DNA from: an uncultured Rhodanobacter sp.
GTDB lineage: Bacteria; Pseudomonadota; Gammaproteobacteria; Xanthomonadales; Rhodanobacteraceae
Direction of reading: 5' to 3'
DNA length: 9,027 nt
Assembly: GCA_903827735.1 (NCBI GenBank)
Contig: CAIKJM010000113.1
Span: 1 to 9,027 of the forward strand
Each line of letters starts with the position of its first letter. Within the stretch, counting starts at the first letter, position 1. A program made the position numbers and the translations under genes. The notes under the pieces are model-generated. The model ran no database searches, was not told where the DNA came from, and saw only the letters and a list, made by a program, of their open reading frames with translations. Below are positions 1 through 6,396 of the stretch, piece by piece.

Positions 1-339
1 CGAGTAGCGCGGGGCTGCAAAGACGTTCCATACCGCGAATTTGCGATGCAGATCCACGTAGCGCGTGTAACTGCGATTGTCAGGCAGCGCGAGGTGCTGC
101 GAAGCAAAGCGTCGCGCCTGCTGGGCCAGAGCCAGTCGCGCTGCGAGGCGGGGATCGGTGCTCGGGTCCGCCACGATGGCGCCGATATTGCGGCGATGAA
201 ACACCATCTCACTCTGGCCGCGCACGGCCTGCGCGTAATAACGCACGCTGGCGCAGGCTCCAAGCAAAAGGCCCACCGCCATGAGGACGGTGAGCCTTGA
301 AATACCGATCAACCGGGGAAACGCTCTTTGACAGGCCAT
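1..339 (-). CDS. Putative lipoprotein aminopeptidase (PF10023-like), N-terminal part only
   Basis: An open frame of 113 codons starts at the ATG at 339 and runs off the left edge without a stop, so only the N-terminus is visible. The protein begins with a signal sequence ending in a lipobox (L26-G27-A28-C29), so the mature form is probably anchored to a membrane. After the cysteine comes the stretch SVRYYAQAVRGQ, followed by a run with LPDNRSYTRYVDL (about residues 85-97) and VWNVFAAP (103-110). These match, from memory, the start of the 'predicted aminopeptidase' family COG4324/PF10023, whose metal-binding catalytic region would lie outside the window. The start is not certain: no good ribosome binding site precedes 339, and TTG at 312 is an alternative that would still leave a signal peptide. 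The gene follows the small lipoprotein gene by 33 bases in the same direction, so co-transcription is possible. Its actual substrate is unknown. Confidence 0.8.
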   Translation of the reverse strand, partial: MACQRAFPRLIGISRLTVLMAVGLLLGACASVRYYAQAVRGQSEMVFHRRNIGAIVADPSTDPRLAARLALAQQARRFASQHLALPDNRSYTRYVDLHRKFAVWNVFAAPRYS

Positions 340-372
340 GCGGCGATTGTGCCGCAGGCTTCGTGATCTGTC

Positions 373-798
373 TCAGTGGCCGCCGTGGCTCCCGCCGCCG
401 TGAGAGCCACCGCCGTGCGATGAGTGACCACCACCGTGGGCGCCGCCATAGCCTGGCCGACCACCGTATCCCGAGCGGCCACCGTAGCCGGGCCGGCCCT
501 GCCAGTGCCCGCCGCCGTAGCCGTAACGGCCGGGATAGTAACCACGACCGCCGTAATACCTCGGACCACCATAACCGCCGTACCAGCCACCGATGATGCC
601 CACGCCGCAGCAGCCATAGTAGCCGTCGTCGTAGTAGCCGTAGGGGTAGCCACCCTGGTAAACCGGCGCAGCCTGACCGTAGTAAACATCTCCGCTGTAA
701 CCGTTGCTGCGGACGTAACCATAGCCAGGATCGTAGTAGCAGCCTGAAAGCGTAACGATTAGAGCAAGCAAAGCAAGACGAGCGAGAACACGTTTCAT
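373..798 (-). CDS. Small Gly/Tyr-rich lipoprotein with His-rich tail, function unknown
   Basis: Predicted 141-residue secreted lipoprotein. Residues 1-19 form a typical signal peptide (MKRVLARLALLALIVTLSG) with lipobox L17-S18-G19-C20. The mature chain is low complexity: a Tyr/Gly/Asp-rich part (21-80) with a CysCys pair at 63-64, then GYGGR-type repeats (about 102-119), then a Gly/Ser/His tail with His at 121, 125, 128, 133, 138 and 141. The start at 798 is chosen because GGAG lies 8 bases upstream on the minus strand and the signal peptide begins exactly there; the open frame extends 10 codons further up, but those residues would spoil the signal peptide. The His-rich tail could bind metal ions such as Ni, Zn or Cu, but this is inference from composition. 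I do not recognise a characterised homologue. It lies between the histone-like gene and the aminopeptidase-like gene on the same strand. Confidence 0.85.
   Translation of the reverse strand: MKRVLARLALLALIVTLSGCYYDPGYGYVRSNGYSGDVYYGQAAPVYQGGYPYGYYDDGYYGCCGVGIIGGWYGGYGGPRYYGGRGYYPGRYGYGGGHWQGRPGYGGRSGYGGRPGYGGAHGGGHSSHGGGSHGGGSHGGH
376..495 (-). repeat. Gly-rich coding repeats in the lipoprotein tail
   Basis: This stretch encodes residues 102-141. It holds three tandem copies of GYGG separated by Arg-X pairs, then GGGSH-type units ending in GGH. The repeats are imperfect at DNA level and codon-level variation suggests they are old rather than a fresh slippage product. Length variation between strains would be expected here. 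Confidence 0.6.
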
Positions 799-957
799 GA
801 TCTGTCTCCAGCTCCTAAAGGGAGCCATGGACAGATGCTAGTCCCACAGGCTTGAACGCCTTGTGAGGTGCAAGCCCACGGCCGATGGGCGTTCACCCAC
901 CAGCCATGTGGTCGCGATGCCGAAACGGCCGTACTGAGCCTAGAATCGGGGACGATT
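799..957. other. Intergenic gap between histone-like gene and lipoprotein gene, with weak hairpins
   Basis: These 159 bases separate two minus-strand genes. GCCCA (874-878) and TGGGC (886-890) form a 5-bp hairpin with a 7-base loop, and GGCTTG (849-854) can pair with CAAGCC (871-876); the two hairpins share bases and are mutually exclusive. Neither is followed by a T-run, so they are poor intrinsic terminators. I see no convincing sigma-70 promoter for the lipoprotein gene, although it presumably has one here. Confidence 0.35.
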
Positions 958-1746
958 TCAGCCTTTACGCTTGGACTGATCGCCGCGCTCGTGCGCCAGC
1001 GCATGGCCGAACGCCGCTTCGCTAGACAAGCCGCCTCCCGTCTCAGGTGCCGGCGCGTGCGGATCCGGCGTATTAGAAGCGGGCTGCGTCGTCACCGCTC
1101 CTGGCCAGGTCGGTCCCTGGCGCACACGCTCCTGCTTGGCCTCCAACAGCGCCTGAATATGTTCCACCGCCTCGGCAGGGCTAATGTGATGAATCTCCGG
1201 CTCCGGCAAGGTCGGCAACTTGTGCGGAGCGGCCTTGGCTTTCTTGGGAGAGGGAGCGGCATTCTTGGCGGCCGGCGTCGACGTCACCGGCTTTTTCCGT
1301 GCGGGCGGCGCTACATTAACGGCAGATTTTTTCGCCACAGGCGTGGCTACGGCTTTTTTAGGCGCAGCTTTTTTTGCAGCGACTTTGGCGACTTTCTTGG
1401 CCGCCGGCTTCTTAGCGGCGGCCTTTTTAGCCATCGATTTGTTCGGTGCAACTTTCTTAGCGGCCGCTTTTTTCGCCACCGACTTTTTCACTGGCGCTTT
1501 CTTGGCAACCTTTTTCACAGCAACGACTTTCTTGGCAGCTGTTTTCTTGGCTGCCGGTTTTTTTGTCACAGTCTTCTTCTTCGTGGCCACCTTCTTCGCA
1601 GCGACTTTTTTAGCCGCAACCTTCTTGGTGAGCGCCTTTTTGGCGGGCGATGCAGCCTTCGAAGCAGACTTCTTGGCGACCGTTTTCTTTGCCGCTGCCT
1701 TCTTCGCCGTGGATTTCTTCGTTGCCGGTTTGCCTTTCATAGCCAT
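958..1746 (-). CDS. Histone H1-like Lys/Ala-repeat protein (AlgP-like)
   Basis: A 262-residue, very basic protein. Residues about 3-175 consist of degenerate AAKK / VAKK / PAAKK units, like the C-terminal tails of eukaryotic histone H1 and of Pseudomonas AlgP, which bind DNA without sequence specificity. Residues 176-210 are different: a Pro/Glu-rich linker (LPTLPEPEIHHISP) and a predicted helix ending in LEAKQERVRQGP, a non-repetitive segment that may be the functional or interaction domain. The rest (211-262) is probably disordered. The start at 1746 is preferred over the ATG two codons later because AGGAG (1756-1760) sits 9 bases upstream of it. A nucleoid or chromatin-like role in the cytoplasm is inferred from composition; low-complexity similarity alone does not prove homology. 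A TAATAT sequence (minus strand, 1821-1826) about 75 bases upstream could be a -10 box, but no good -35 accompanies it. Confidence 0.85.
   Translation of the reverse strand: MAMKGKPATKKSTAKKAAAKKTVAKKSASKAASPAKKALTKKVAAKKVAAKKVATKKKTVTKKPAAKKTAAKKVVAVKKVAKKAPVKKSVAKKAAAKKVAPNKSMAKKAAAKKPAAKKVAKVAAKKAAPKKAVATPVAKKSAVNVAPPARKKPVTSTPAAKNAAPSPKKAKAAPHKLPTLPEPEIHHISPAEAVEHIQALLEAKQERVRQGPTWPGAVTTQPASNTPDPHAPAPETGGGLSSEAAFGHALAHERGDQSKRKG
1222..1740 (-). repeat. Lys/Ala-rich degenerate coding repeats
   Basis: This region encodes residues 3-175 of the histone-like protein as dozens of imperfect 4-8 residue units built around AAKK and VAKK. On the plus strand it reads as recurring TTCTT, TTTTT and GGC runs. 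Such tracts are prone to recombination and length change. The same composition opens long meaningless frames on the opposite strand. Confidence 0.75.
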
Positions 1747-1883
1747 GCGTTCGTTCTCCTGCAGTGATCAATGAAGCGGTGCTCTATGCAGAGCGAGTAT
1801 GCGCGCGCTGAATCGCTCGGATATTAACGGCTGGCATTACGAAATCGACCAGGACCGTCGCGACAAATCGAACGCATCAGTCG

Positions 1884-2489
1884 TCAAAACGACGGATGTG
1901 ACAACTGATTGAGGAAGTAAGGAAGCACACGAGAGTCCATAAGCAGCGTGAAGATCACACCGTAAGCCGCGCCCCATAGGTGTGCGTTATGGTTGATATT
2001 GCTCTGCCCTTGCCGATCCATAAAGATGGAGTAGATCGTATAAAGGACGGCGTAAACGATGGCCGGCAGCGGTATGACAAACACAATGATCTTCTGCCAA
2101 GGCGCCAGCAGAATGAAAGAGAACATGACGGCCGAAACGGCGCCCGACGCACCGAGGCTTCGGTAGCCCGCGTTGTTGCGATGCTTCACGTAGGTCGGAA
2201 GAATCGAAAACACCAGACCGCCGATATAGAACAGCGCAAACCCAAAGCCACCCAGGTGTCCCGCAAAAAATCCTTCTATCACCTGACCGAAGAAATACAG
2301 CGTCAGCATGTTGAAAAACAGATGGCCGAAGTCCGCATGCACCAAGCCGTAGGTCACCAGCCGGTGGTACTCACGCTGCTTGGTGATCGCCGGCGGCCAC
2401 AGGATAAGATCATTCATCAACCGGCTATTCTTAAAAGCCATGAAGGACACGATGCCGGTGATGGCGATAATAATGAAGGTAACCGGCAT
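1884..2489 (-). CDS. Rhomboid-family intramembrane serine protease
   Basis: A 201-residue polytopic inner-membrane protein of the rhomboid family, which cleaves transmembrane segments of substrate proteins inside the bilayer. The family signatures are all present: H51-x4-H56-x3-N60-M61 in the second membrane segment (the GlpG positions that build the oxyanion site), the nucleophile S115 in GASGA (113-117), and the catalytic H170 in the NHNAHLWGAAYG segment. About six membrane segments can be seen (roughly 2-18, 50-72, 82-99, 112-128, 133-153, 168-185). It therefore looks catalytically competent. The length fits the minimal six-helix bacterial form with no cytoplasmic domain. The ATG at 2489 is chosen because MPVTFIII starts the first membrane segment and GGAA lies 6 bases upstream; the frame stays open 15 codons further. 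The gene is divergent from phzF. Its substrate cannot be told from the sequence. Confidence 0.93.
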   Translation of the reverse strand: MPVTFIIIAITGIVSFMAFKNSRLMNDLILWPPAITKQREYHRLVTYGLVHADFGHLFFNMLTLYFFGQVIEGFFAGHLGGFGFALFYIGGLVFSILPTYVKHRNNAGYRSLGASGAVSAVMFSFILLAPWQKIIVFVIPLPAIVYAVLYTIYSIFMDRQGQSNINHNAHLWGAAYGVIFTLLMDSRVLPYFLNQLSHPSF

Positions 2490-2632
2490 GACCAATTCCG
2501 CGAGCGATGGTAAAGCGTGACATCTTCGCGCCACCGCCGCATCTTGTCGACTTACCTAACGAGCGATGGCTTGCCGACCCGATCAAAACCCGCAACGGCA
2601 AAACATCGCGCGATTCATCAGTAGAGATCACC

Positions 2633-3517
2633 ATGACTTCGTTCCGCTACATGCATCTCGACGTATTCACCGCCAGCCTGGGCGGCGGCAATCACCTCGG
2701 CGTGGTAGTTGACGCCAAGGACTGGAGTACGCAGGACATGCAGCGCTTTGCCCGCTGGACCAATCTTGTCGAAACGACGTTCCTGCTGCCGCCGACGGAT
2801 CCCAAAGCTAGCTATCGCGTGCGTATGTTTACGCCGCACAAGGAAATCCCGTTTGCCGGCCACCCCAGCATCGGTAGCGCACACGCAGCGCTGGAGTGCG
2901 GTCTGGTCGAACCGCGCGATGGCCAGCTGTGGCAGGAGTGCGGCGCCGGCACGCTGCCGATTCGCATACACGGCAACGGCTCCGAGCGCGAGCTGTCGCT
3001 GCTCTCGCCACCCCAGCTGGTGGTGCCAAGCAGCCATGACGCAAATCCGTTGCTGGCGCGAGCGCTCGCTGGCATCCGCCCCGGCAGGCTGCCGCCCGCC
3101 TTGGTGGAAGGGGGGCGTCGTTGGTGGCTAATCGAAGTTTCGGACGAAACCGGCATTCGCTCGTGGAAGCCCGATCATGCGGCCATCGGCGAATTGGCCA
3201 GAGCGACCAACAGCATGGGTGTTTGCGCCTTTGCACGCAGCGCGAGCAATGATTATCAGCTGGTGGTTCGTGCGCTAGCCGCAGGCGCCGGTATCGTGGA
3301 AGATCCCGCGTCTGGGGCGGCTAATGGCTGCATCGCAGCTTATCTCGCAGAAGTCGAACCAAATGGCGATCTGGCTCGTGGCTACGTGATAAGTCAGGGC
3401 CGTGAAATGGGCCACGATGCCAGACTGGTTGCCGCGATCGAGGGCAAGGAGGTATGGATCGGGGGCCGCACGGCCACCGTCATCGATGGAACGGTAAACT
3501 GGTCGCTTGGCGCTTGA
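2633..3517 (+). CDS. PhzF-family isomerase-like protein
   Basis: A 294-residue protein of the PhzF/YddE family (diaminopimelate-epimerase-like fold, two similar halves). The N-terminus has MHLDVFTA (7-14) and GGGNHLGVV (17-25), typical of the family. E47 in the motif VETTF (46-50) is the equivalent of the catalytic glutamate of PhzF. FTPHKEIPFAGHP (66-78) and EDPASGAANG (223-232) are the two conserved ligand-binding motifs. The length is normal. The open frame reaches back to 2507, but the extra 42 codons look non-coding and 2633 fits the family start, with GAG 6 bases upstream. No other phenazine genes are present, so calling it a phenazine enzyme would be wrong; most family members in such contexts have no known substrate. 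It is divergent from the rhomboid gene and converges on the reductase gene. Confidence 0.92.
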   Translation: MTSFRYMHLDVFTASLGGGNHLGVVVDAKDWSTQDMQRFARWTNLVETTFLLPPTDPKASYRVRMFTPHKEIPFAGHPSIGSAHAALECGLVEPRDGQLWQECGAGTLPIRIHGNGSERELSLLSPPQLVVPSSHDANPLLARALAGIRPGRLPPALVEGGRRWWLIEVSDETGIRSWKPDHAAIGELARATNSMGVCAFARSASNDYQLVVRALAAGAGIVEDPASGAANGCIAAYLAEVEPNGDLARGYVISQGREMGHDARLVAAIEGKEVWIGGRTATVIDGTVNWSLGA

Positions 3518-3544
3518 GGCAGACTTTGGCGGACCCGCCTCAAG
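3513..3544. terminator. Inverted repeat between convergent genes, possible bidirectional terminator
   Basis: CTTGAGGC (3513-3520) pairs perfectly with GCCTCAAG (3537-3544) around a 16-base loop. The left arm includes the phzF stop codon (3515-3517). It lies in the 51-base gap between the converging phzF-like gene and the reductase gene, where a shared terminator is expected. No T-run follows on either strand, so it is not a classical rho-independent terminator; it may instead protect 3' ends. Confidence 0.45.
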
Positions 3545-3568
3545 ATCCACTGGGTTCGGTCATCGAGC

Positions 3569-4453
3569 TTACTTTCGGTCGTCCAGATGGGCGCGACGCG
3601 CTGATACCAACGCCAGCGCCGACCAGTCGACGTCCTCGTCGCCAGCGGCCAGCGCTTCGAGCAGGCTGTCACGCACCACGCCGGCCAGCGGCAGAGGAAC
3701 ATGCGCACTGCCGCCCGCGGTCAATGCCAGCTCGACGTCCTTCAACCCCAGCGGCAGCTTCATGCCAGCAGGTTTGAAGCGCTCTTCAGCGATCAGCTTG
3801 CCGTAGCCCTGATAAGCCGGCGAGGCAAATAGCGTGTTGGTCATTACATCAAGGAAGTCGGCGGCGCTAATGTCGTAGGCGCGGGTCAAAGCCGACGCTT
3901 CGGCCATGCTTTCGATCGCCGTGGCCAGCATGAAGTTGCCGGCAATCTTCACCACGTTGGCACGCTCGGGCGCATCGCCCATCGGCCAGAGCTTAGTCGA
4001 CATGGCGTCGAGCAGCGGGCGCGCCTTCTCCACCGCCGACGGTTTGCCCGCGACCAGGATATTGAGTTTGCCCGCCGCGGCGACATCGGGACGGCCGAAT
4101 ACGGGAGCTGCGACATATTCCAGTCCGCGCTTGGCGTGCTCCTCGGCCAGCTCCTTGGCCAGCGTCACGGAAATGGTCGAGTGGTTCACGTGAACAGTGC
4201 CGGGGTCCATCGCGTCGAGCAGCCCGCTGTCCAGAATGGTTTCGCGTACCGCCTTGTCGTTGGCCAGCATGCTGCACAGCACTTCGCCCTGCGCAGCGCG
4301 ATCGGCCGTACGTGCTAGCTTGGCACCGAGCGACACCAGCGGCGCGGCCGCCGCTTCGGAGCGGTTCCACACGGTCACCGTATGGCCGGCCTGAACCAGA
4401 TTGCTGGCCATCGCCGCGCCCATCGCGCCCAGACCGATAAATCCAACCTTCAT
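3569..4453 (-). CDS. NAD(P)-dependent beta-hydroxyacid dehydrogenase family reductase
   Basis: A 294-residue cytoplasmic oxidoreductase of the 3-hydroxyisobutyrate dehydrogenase / 6-phosphogluconate dehydrogenase superfamily. The N-terminal Rossmann fold has GFIGLGAMG (4-12), and N30-R31-S32 after the second strand suggests NADP(H) preference. The substrate-binding motif is AAPVFGRPDVAAAGKL (115-130) in place of the common DAPVSGG. The catalytic lysine is K169 in KIAGNF with N173, and K238-D239 in LPLGLKD is the usual second active-site motif. Length is normal and all core residues are present. The start at 4453 is supported by GAGGA 7 bases upstream. The flavoprotein gene ends 80 bases upstream on the same strand, so a shared transcript is possible. 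The variant substrate motif means the substrate should not be assumed to be 3-hydroxyisobutyrate; glyoxylate/succinic-semialdehyde-like or other small carbonyl compounds are possible. Confidence 0.92.
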   Translation of the reverse strand: MKVGFIGLGAMGAAMASNLVQAGHTVTVWNRSEAAAAPLVSLGAKLARTADRAAQGEVLCSMLANDKAVRETILDSGLLDAMDPGTVHVNHSTISVTLAKELAEEHAKRGLEYVAAPVFGRPDVAAAGKLNILVAGKPSAVEKARPLLDAMSTKLWPMGDAPERANVVKIAGNFMLATAIESMAEASALTRAYDISAADFLDVMTNTLFASPAYQGYGKLIAEERFKPAGMKLPLGLKDVELALTAGGSAHVPLPLAGVVRDSLLEALAAGDEDVDWSALALVSARRAHLDDRK

Positions 4454-4533
4454 GCATGCTTCCTCATCGTCAAATTAGCGACGAAGTGAAACAGCTGGGG
4501 TGTTCAGATCATGCGAAATCCGCAGCGTAACGT

Positions 4534-5712
4534 TCAGGCAACCTCGCCTGCGGCCTGCCCCGAGGCCCACGCCCACTGAAAGTTGTAACCACCCAGCCAG
4601 CCGGTGACGTCTACCACCTCGCCAATAAAATACAGGCCTGGCACGTGCTTGGATTGCATCGTGCTGGATGAAAGGCCGTGGGTGTCGACACCGCCCAGGG
4701 TGACCTCGGCGGTGCGATAGCCCTCGGTGCCGCTGGCCGTAATCGGCCACGCGTTGAGCTGGTCGCCGATCTGGCTCAGCTCGGCTTCGCGGTACTGACG
4801 CATCGGCCGGCTCTCGAACGACTGCTCGCATAATCGCTGCGCCAGCCGCTTGGGCAGCACGTCGCCGAGCACGGTTTTCAGCTCAGCCAACGGTCGCGCC
4901 ATACGCTGCTCAACCAGCCAGGCGCCGACCTCCGTATCCGGCAGCAGGTCGGTACGCAGGTCGTCACCCGGCTGCCAGTACGAGGAAATCTGCAGGATCG
5001 ACGGCCCGCTGATGCCGCGATGCGTAAACAACAGCCCAGCGCGAAACGACTGCTTGCCGACCCGTGTTTCCACTGCCGGCAAAGCCACGCCGGCTAGATC
5101 CTGGTAATACTCCTGATGCTTCCCGCTCAGGGTCAGCGGTACCAGACCCGCCCGCGTGGGCAGCACCTCGTGACCGAACTGGCGCGCCAGCTCGTAACCG
5201 AAGCCGCTGGCACCCATGCTGGGAATCGACAGGCCGCCGCTGGCCACCACCAGCGATTCGGCCTGCACCTCGCCGCGCGCGGTGGTCACGCTGAAACCGG
5301 AGTCGTTCTTGCGCACGTGCGAAACCGCGCAGCTGGTTTCGATGGTCACGCCGGCAGCCTCGCACTCATCCAGCAGCATACGCACGATCTGCTTGGAGGA
5401 GTCGTCGCAGAACAGCTGGCCCAGCTCCTTCTCGTGATACGCGATGCGGTGCTTTTGCACCAAAGCGATGAAGTCCCACGGCGTATAGCGCGCCAGCGCG
5501 GACTTGGCGAAATGCGGATTAGCCGAAAGGTACTGCGCCGGCGTTACGCCGAGGTTGGTGAAATTGCAGCGCCCGCCGCCTGACATCAGGATTTTCTTGC
5601 CCACGCGTTTGGCGTGATCGACCACCAGCACCTTGCGCCCGCGCTGGCCGGCAGCGATGGCGCACATCAGGCCGGCAGCGCCAGCGCCGACGATCAGCAC
5701 ATCCGTTTTCAT
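4534..5712 (-). CDS. HI0933/BaiN-type NAD(P)/FAD-dependent flavoprotein
   Basis: A 392-residue FAD enzyme of the HI0933 (YhiN/BaiN) family. The dinucleotide fold is at the N-terminus (VGAGAAG, G9, G11, G14), followed by the family signature KKILMSGGGRCNFTN (39-53), VASGGLSIPSMGASGFGY (156-173), and the C-terminal FAD motif GEVVDVTGWLGGYNFQWAWASG split here as GEVVDVTG (364-371) and WLGGYNFQWAWASG (372-385). All family blocks are present and the length is usual (about 390-400). One relative in gut bacteria acts in bile-acid 7-dehydroxylation, but the physiological substrate in most bacteria is unknown, so the gene name is withheld. The ATG at 5712 is preferred to an in-frame GTG three codons upstream (5721); neither has a good ribosome binding site. 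It is divergent from yajQ and lies upstream of the reductase gene. Confidence 0.93.
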   Translation of the reverse strand: MKTDVLIVGAGAAGLMCAIAAGQRGRKVLVVDHAKRVGKKILMSGGGRCNFTNLGVTPAQYLSANPHFAKSALARYTPWDFIALVQKHRIAYHEKELGQLFCDDSSKQIVRMLLDECEAAGVTIETSCAVSHVRKNDSGFSVTTARGEVQAESLVVASGGLSIPSMGASGFGYELARQFGHEVLPTRAGLVPLTLSGKHQEYYQDLAGVALPAVETRVGKQSFRAGLLFTHRGISGPSILQISSYWQPGDDLRTDLLPDTEVGAWLVEQRMARPLAELKTVLGDVLPKRLAQRLCEQSFESRPMRQYREAELSQIGDQLNAWPITASGTEGYRTAEVTLGGVDTHGLSSSTMQSKHVPGLYFIGEVVDVTGWLGGYNFQWAWASGQAAGEVA

Positions 5713-5862
5713 GGTAGCCACGTCAAAGAGCCCGGATGGTGATGGCGTGGCCGCTTTTCGGATCCTTGCCCGATTCCAATCGCTTAGTCATGCGGCATTA
5801 TCCATCAGCCGGTCGGTTCGGCATCGCTTACACTGACTCACCGATTCACGAGAGTTATCGCC
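5713..5862. other. Divergent intergenic region between the flavoprotein gene and yajQ
   Basis: This 150-base gap must hold promoters for both genes. A GATAAT (minus strand, 5797-5802) and a TACACT (plus strand, 5829-5834) resemble -10 boxes, but neither has a recognisable -35 at normal spacing. I see no operator-like palindrome and no riboswitch fold. Confidence 0.3.
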
Positions 5863-6345
5863 ATGCCCTCCTTTGACGTCATTTCCGAAGTCGACAAGCA
5901 CGAACTCACCAATGCCGTGGACCAGGCCAACCGCGAACTCACCACGCGCTTCGACTTCAAGGGCACCGATGCCCGATTCGAGCTGGACGATTTCGTGATT
6001 ACGCAGATCGGCGCGAGCAAGTTCCAGCTCAATCAGATGATGGACATCCTGCGCGGCCGGCTGGCTGCGCGAAAGATCGACCTGCGTGCGTTGGATGCAG
6101 CCGATATCGAAACCAATCTCGCCGGCGCACGACAGAAAATTACCGTCAAACAGGGCATCGAACAGCCGATCGCGAAGAAACTGATAGCCTCGATGAAGGA
6201 AGCCAAGCTGAAGGTCGAGGCGCAGATCAACGGCGACAAGCTGCGCGTCAGCGGCAAGAAGCGCGACGACCTGCAGACCGCGATGGCCCTCTTGCGCAAG
6301 GCGGAAGTCGATCTACCGCTGCAGTTCGACAATTTCCGCGATTGA
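5863..6345 (+). CDS. yajQ: YajQ-family cyclic-di-GMP-binding protein
   Basis: A 160-residue protein with full-length similarity by eye to YajQ (DUF520). It opens with MPSFDVISEVDKHELTNAVDQANRE-type sequence, split as MPSFDVISEVDKHE and NAVDQANREL, and continues with TRFDFKGTDA (28-37), then the IEQPIAKKLI (118-127) and LKVEAQINGDKLRVSGKKRDDLQ region (135-157 area) of the second domain. The two ferredoxin-like domains are both complete. In Xanthomonas a member of the family binds cyclic di-GMP and partners with a transcription factor to affect virulence genes, so a second-messenger effector role is likely; older work in other bacteria reported nucleic-acid or nucleotide binding. GAGAG (5850-5854) lies 8 bases before the ATG. 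The gene stands alone, divergent from the flavoprotein gene and converging on nrsF with 51 bases between. Confidence 0.95.
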   Translation: MPSFDVISEVDKHELTNAVDQANRELTTRFDFKGTDARFELDDFVITQIGASKFQLNQMMDILRGRLAARKIDLRALDAADIETNLAGARQKITVKQGIEQPIAKKLIASMKEAKLKVEAQINGDKLRVSGKKRDDLQTAMALLRKAEVDLPLQFDNFRD

Positions 6346-6350
6346 TCTGC

Positions 6351-6367
6351 GCGCGCCAACTCCGCGC
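6351..6367. terminator. Weak GC hairpin between convergent yajQ and nrsF
   Basis: GCGCG (6351-6355) can pair with CGCGC (6363-6367) over a 7-base loop just after the yajQ stop. It has no following T-run on either strand. It is in the right place for a terminator but the GC-rich alternating sequence makes chance pairing likely. Confidence 0.25.
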
Positions 6368-6396
6368 AACGCGCTGCGATGCAACCGACGCGCGAA

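Noticed and set aside
297..747. Plus-strand frames opposite the lipoprotein gene (297-596, 424-747) and minus frame 309-722
   Set aside because: The minus frame at 373-798 has a signal peptide, lipobox and ribosome binding site; the others are shadows of its repeats.
868..1774. Long plus-strand open frames (868-1767 and 1220-1774) opposite the histone-like gene
   Set aside because: Their Arg/Phe/Leu-only and Ala/Phe-only sequences are the mirror of the Lys/Ala codon repeats; no ribosome binding sites or family motifs.
2507..2632. N-terminal extension of the phzF-like gene back to 2507
   Set aside because: The extra 42 residues do not fit the family start, and the family N-terminus begins cleanly at 2633.
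2633..3517. A phenazine biosynthesis locus
   Set aside because: Only the PhzF-like gene is present; no phzA/B, D, E or G homologue lies nearby.
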